From an uncultured Selenomonas sp. (lineage in GTDB: Bacteria; Bacillota; Negativicutes; Selenomonadales; Selenomonadaceae), in assembly GCA_938045435.1 (NCBI GenBank), contig CALIBA010000277.1, positions 1 to 7,621 on the forward strand: a stretch of 7,621 nt of DNA, read 5' to 3'. Of the stretch, positions 5,482 to 7,621 are shown piece by piece; the stretch's first letter is position 1, and every line of letters starts with the position of its first letter. Below the pieces are notes generated by a model. The model was not told the origin of the DNA. It ran no database searches and was given only the letters and a program-made list of their open reading frames with translations. Position numbers and translations under genes: made by a program.

Positions 5482-6854
5482 TACTGACTCCCTCCTTCAA
5501 GCGCAGGGGTGATCTGTGTGCGGCGGATAAAACGGAAGGCAATGTAAATTGCTGTGACGATGAGCAGCAGATAGAGTACCGTGAACCCGAGCATCGTAAA
5601 CCAGATCTCGACCGGCGTGAGATTCGGGGAAACGCCTTCTGCGGTCTTTTGCAGCCCCATGACCAGCCAAGGCTGACGCCCCATCTCTGCAACAATCCAG
5701 CCCGCAGAGTTTGCAATAAACGGTATGACAATCAGCCATGGCAATGCACGCAGCAGGATGCGTGCCGACATGAGACGATCCTTTTTCGTCAGATAGAGTA
5801 CCAGGAATGCGACGAGCATCATGAAGAACCCGGCGCCCACCATGGCACGGAAAGAGTAGAACAGCATCGTTACGTGCGGACGATAATCTCCCGCGCCATA
5901 CTTTGCGGCAGCCTCCGCCTGCAGATCGTTGATGCCGCGTACCTCTCCGGAGGGGCGGTCATGTACCATAAATGAAAAAAGATAGGGAACGGTGATTTCA
6001 AAATCGTTGCGTCCGGCTTCCATATTTGGGTAGGCGAGGACGGCAAACGGTGCGGGATCTTCGGTCTCCCACAGAGCCTCCATCGCGGCAAGTTTCATCG
6101 GGCTTGCCTCAGCAAGGTACTGTGTATGGAAATGACCGCTGGCAATCACGCCAAGGACACCGACAATCGTGTAGAGTGCACCTGCGCGAATCGCCTGTGT
6201 AAACGCATGGCGTGACTGTTCATCATGGATCAGCTTCCATGCAGAAACGGCAATGATGACAAAGCCCGCCGTTGTGATTCCGGCGAACAGGGTATGCGAC
6301 TGCTCTCCCAGGATATAGGGGTTCGTGATAAGTTCGGTAAAGCTTGCCATCTCTGCACGTCCGCCCGAAATCGTATAGCCCACGGGATGCTGCATAAAGG
6401 AGTTCGCGACGAGAATCCAGAACGCAGATAAATTGCTGCCGAGTGCGACCAGCCAAATACAGGCACAGTGGACTTTCTCCGGCAGTTTGTCCCAGCCGAA
6501 GATCCAGATGCCGAGGAAAGTTGACTCCAGGAAGAATGCCGTAAGCGCCTCAAGAGCAAGGGGGGCACCAAAAATATCTCCCATGAAACGAGCATACTCC
6601 GACCAATTCATGCCGAATTGGAACTCTTGGACAAGACCTGTGGCAACACCCATTGCAAAATTGATGAGAAAGAGTGTGCCGAAGAAATTCAGCAGCTTTC
6701 GACAGGTCTTCTTCCACTCCGGTCGCTTCGTCCGCACATAGCACGTTTCAAGCAGTGCGACGAAGATCGCCATGCCGAGCGTGAGCGGGACGAAGAGAAA
6801 GTGATAGATGGTCGTGATTGCAAACTGCCATCGCGACAGCAGCACTTCTTCCAT
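5481..6854 (-). CDS. cydA: Cytochrome bd oxidase subunit I (heme-bearing, quinol-oxidising)
   Basis: This 457-residue membrane protein binds hemes b558, b595 and d, oxidises quinol and reduces oxygen to water. The start MEEVLLSRWQF aligns with E. coli CydA and is preceded by AGGAGG (6869-6864) at 9 bases. Key residues present, with E. coli equivalents, are His18 (His19, high-spin heme), Glu102 and Glu110 (Glu99, Glu107), His187 (His186) and Met338 in FRAM (Met393), the heme b558 ligands, Arg336 (Arg391), Lys254 and Glu259 in PMKLAAMEAL (Lys252, Glu257, quinol site), and Trp386, Glu390 and Arg393 in GWIVAEMGRQPW (Trp441, Glu445, Arg448). Lys254 to Met338 spans 84 residues against about 141 in E. 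coli, so this is the short-Q-loop type common in Gram-positive-related bacteria. It is the first gene of the operon, with its own promoter region upstream. Confidence 0.97.
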   Translation of the reverse strand: MEEVLLSRWQFAITTIYHFLFVPLTLGMAIFVALLETCYVRTKRPEWKKTCRKLLNFFGTLFLINFAMGVATGLVQEFQFGMNWSEYARFMGDIFGAPLALEALTAFFLESTFLGIWIFGWDKLPEKVHCACIWLVALGSNLSAFWILVANSFMQHPVGYTISGGRAEMASFTELITNPYILGEQSHTLFAGITTAGFVIIAVSAWKLIHDEQSRHAFTQAIRAGALYTIVGVLGVIASGHFHTQYLAEASPMKLAAMEALWETEDPAPFAVLAYPNMEAGRNDFEITVPYLFSFMVHDRPSGEVRGINDLQAEAAAKYGAGDYRPHVTMLFYSFRAMVGAGFFMMLVAFLVLYLTKKDRLMSARILLRALPWLIVIPFIANSAGWIVAEMGRQPWLVMGLQKTAEGVSPNLTPVEIWFTMLGFTVLYLLLIVTAIYIAFRFIRRTQITPALEGGSQ

Positions 6855-6863
6855 TTCCAAACC

Positions 6864-6869
6864 CCTCCT
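6864..6869 (-). promoter_or_regulatory. Ribosome binding site that fixes the cydA start
   Basis: AGGAGG on the minus strand lies 9 bases before the ATG at 6854-6852. The frame stays open upstream to 6935 with another in-frame ATG at 6908, but that codon has no suitable Shine-Dalgarno and would add residues not found in the family. Confidence 0.8.
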
Positions 6870-6884
6870 AAAAAATAAAACCCA

Positions 6885-6919
6885 CAATATAATACCAGAG
6901 ACTTCCATCCTATATATTG
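6885..6919 (-). other. Weak leader inverted repeat upstream of cydA
   Basis: On the minus strand CAATATA (6919-6913) and TATATTG (6891-6885) could pair around a 21-base loop. They are followed by a T-rich run (6880-6871) just before the ribosome binding site. The stem is all A/T except one pair, so any leader attenuation is doubtful. Confidence 0.2.
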
Positions 6920-6943
6920 CGACGAAAGCCTCCAACCGCGTGA

Positions 6944-6972
6944 ATTATATCATAGGTAAAGATGAAATACAA
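6944..6972 (-). promoter_or_regulatory. Predicted promoter of the cydABDC operon
   Basis: On the minus strand a perfect TATAAT (6949-6944) is preceded by TGA, making an extended -10 (TGnTATAAT). A weak -35, TTGTAT (6972-6967), lies 17 bases upstream. The predicted start is near 6937, giving a leader of about 82 bases. The poor -35 beside upstream palindromes suggests an activated promoter. A second extended -10-like sequence, TGGTATTAT (6897-6889), has no recognisable -35 and is less likely. Confidence 0.6.
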
Positions 6973-7008
6973 GTTAGAAGAATATTCCTAACTATCAACG
7001 AATAGTTG
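6973..7008. promoter_or_regulatory. Two overlapping palindromes upstream of the cydA promoter (candidate operators)
   Basis: On the plus strand, GTTAG (6973-6977) pairs with CTAAC (6988-6992), with GAATATTC (6980-6987) between them. AACTAT (6990-6995) pairs with ATAGTT (7002-7007), and CAAC (6996-6999) with GTTG (7005-7008). The first abuts the weak -35; their centres fall at about -45 and -61 from the predicted transcription start, positions typical of activator sites. Oxygen or redox regulators (FNR-like, Rex, ArcA-like) commonly control cyd genes, but neither palindrome matches the consensus of these well enough to name one. Confidence 0.4.
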
Positions 7009-7018
7009 TTAATAAAAT

Positions 7019-7621
7019 CTACGCTCTTAGTGTATTAAGGAGCAGGAGTACGAAGAAGATGCCAAGAGCCGCGGCAACAAATATGTAAGAGAGAGGCTCC
7101 AGACCAAAGTAGGTGTATGCGCCTGCCGCAGCAGGTGCAAGCAGCAGTATAAACAGCGCAGTCAGCCATCCGTTCTGCACAGCGCAGGCGCGTGCTGCAT
7201 TGCTGCTGTCCCAGAGGGTGACGAGCGAGAGGATTCCCGTTTTGTCAAGTTCGATATCCGGTGTAAAGTTTGTTGGATGTCCTTGGTTTTTCCGTGTTTG
7301 TTCTTCGAAGTAAGCGGCGTCTTCGGGAGCAATGAGAGAGGGGGCCGGGGGCGGTGCTGCCGCATCCTCGTTCTCGACATATGGACCGCGCAGGAGCTCT
7401 GCACGGAGCGGGTCACTCGGGGCTTCTTCCGGAGCAGTCTGTGGCTCTTTTTTGAGCGAGGATGGGCATCCAATGCTGATGTCTGCCGTGCTCATCGCGG
7501 CTTGATCCGTCGCAGGATCACCAACCATGGCAACGATGGCGCCGCGTGACTGGAGCAGTCGAATTTCACGTGCCTTGTCTGTACCCGTCAGATCGGAGCG
7601 CACTTCCTCGATGCGCAGCTC
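7019..7621 (-). CDS. P-type ATPase, heavy-metal type, C-terminal part (5' end outside window)
   Basis: The visible 200 residues run from the right edge to TAG (7021-7019). Residues 22-51, including AIVAMVGDPATDQ and STADISIG, correspond to the phosphorylation-domain end of P-type ATPases. The hinge motif reads GDPATD where GDGxND is normal: both Asp are kept, but Gly is Pro and Asn is Thr. Next comes a Pro/Ala/Glu-rich stretch (about 52-122) absent from typical copper or zinc ATPases. Then ELDKTGILSLVTLWDSSNAARACAVQN recalls the linker before the last two helices, seen at about 152-172 and 176-196. The chain ends NTLRA, like the NALRL end of P1B ATPases. The metal-binding and DKTGT segments are outside the window, so substrate and activity cannot be judged. 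It could be a diverged transporter or a non-pumping homologue. It ends 164 bases before cydA and probably is a separate unit. Confidence 0.8.
   Translation of the reverse strand, partial: ELRIEEVRSDLTGTDKAREIRLLQSRGAIVAMVGDPATDQAAMSTADISIGCPSSLKKEPQTAPEEAPSDPLRAELLRGPYVENEDAAAPPPAPSLIAPEDAAYFEEQTRKNQGHPTNFTPDIELDKTGILSLVTLWDSSNAARACAVQNGWLTALFILLLAPAAAGAYTYFGLEPLSYIFVAAALGIFFVLLLLNTLRA

Noticed and set aside
6603..6621. Perfect 7-bp inverted repeat CCAATTC/GAATTGG inside cydA
   Set aside because: It is short, is not followed by a T-run and lies in a conserved part of cydA, so it is likely chance.
6855..6935. N-terminal extension of CydA to 6935 or to the ATG at 6908
   Set aside because: The upstream residues do not match CydA, the candidate start codons lack a Shine-Dalgarno at proper spacing, and the predicted promoter leaves this as leader.
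7003..7016. Rex-like half site TTGTTAA upstream of cydA
   Set aside because: The second half (TTAACAA-like) is missing at the required spacing, so Rex control cannot be claimed.
1..7621. tRNA or rRNA genes, CRISPR array, insertion sequence, prophage or attachment site
   Set aside because: I saw no cloverleaf-like sequence, no spaced repeat array, no transposase or integrase frame and no long terminal repeats.

Overview
The window carries a compact cytochrome bd operon read entirely on the minus strand, flanked by two partial minus-strand genes. No plus-strand gene is convincing. The base composition (a little above 50% GC), strong Shine-Dalgarno sites, a short-Q-loop CydA with a Bacillus-length CydB, and the gene order cydA-cydB-cydD-cydC suggest a Firmicutes-type anaerobe or microaerophile. 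My best guess is the Negativicutes (Selenomonas-like). This rests on style and protein resemblance only, since no rRNA or marker gene is present.

Layout from high to low coordinates, the direction of transcription: (1) 7621-7019, the C-terminal 200 residues of a P-type ATPase of heavy-metal type, with an altered hinge motif and a Pro/acid-rich insertion. (2) 7018-6855, the cydA control region, with an extended -10 promoter, a poor -35 and two palindromes directly upstream. (3) cydA (6854-5481) and cydB (5481-4465), the two main subunits of cytochrome bd quinol oxidase. (4) cydD (4455-2818) and cydC (2821-1202), the heterodimeric ABC exporter CydDC needed to assemble that oxidase. (5) 1205-489, a 238-residue cytoplasmic helical TPR-like protein, translationally coupled to cydC. 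(6) 488-301, a gene-free spacer with several inverted repeats. (7) 300-1, the start of a gene for a secreted Ala/Pro/Lys-rich protein.

The five cyd-operon genes are packed with overlaps or very short gaps (TAATG, 6-9 bases, ATGA, ATGA), so they form one transcription unit. CydAB would oxidise quinol and reduce oxygen to water, CydDC would export thiols and/or handle heme so that CydAB can mature, and the fifth protein is an uncharacterised passenger or accessory factor.

The most striking extra signal is a perfect 13-bp inverted repeat followed by a T-run on the coding strand, inside the 5' part of cydD (4295-4263). It looks like an intrinsic terminator in the reading frame, just after the only operon gene that lacks a good ribosome binding site. 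This could be a built-in attenuator that keeps CydDC below CydAB. That reading is inference and needs transcript data.
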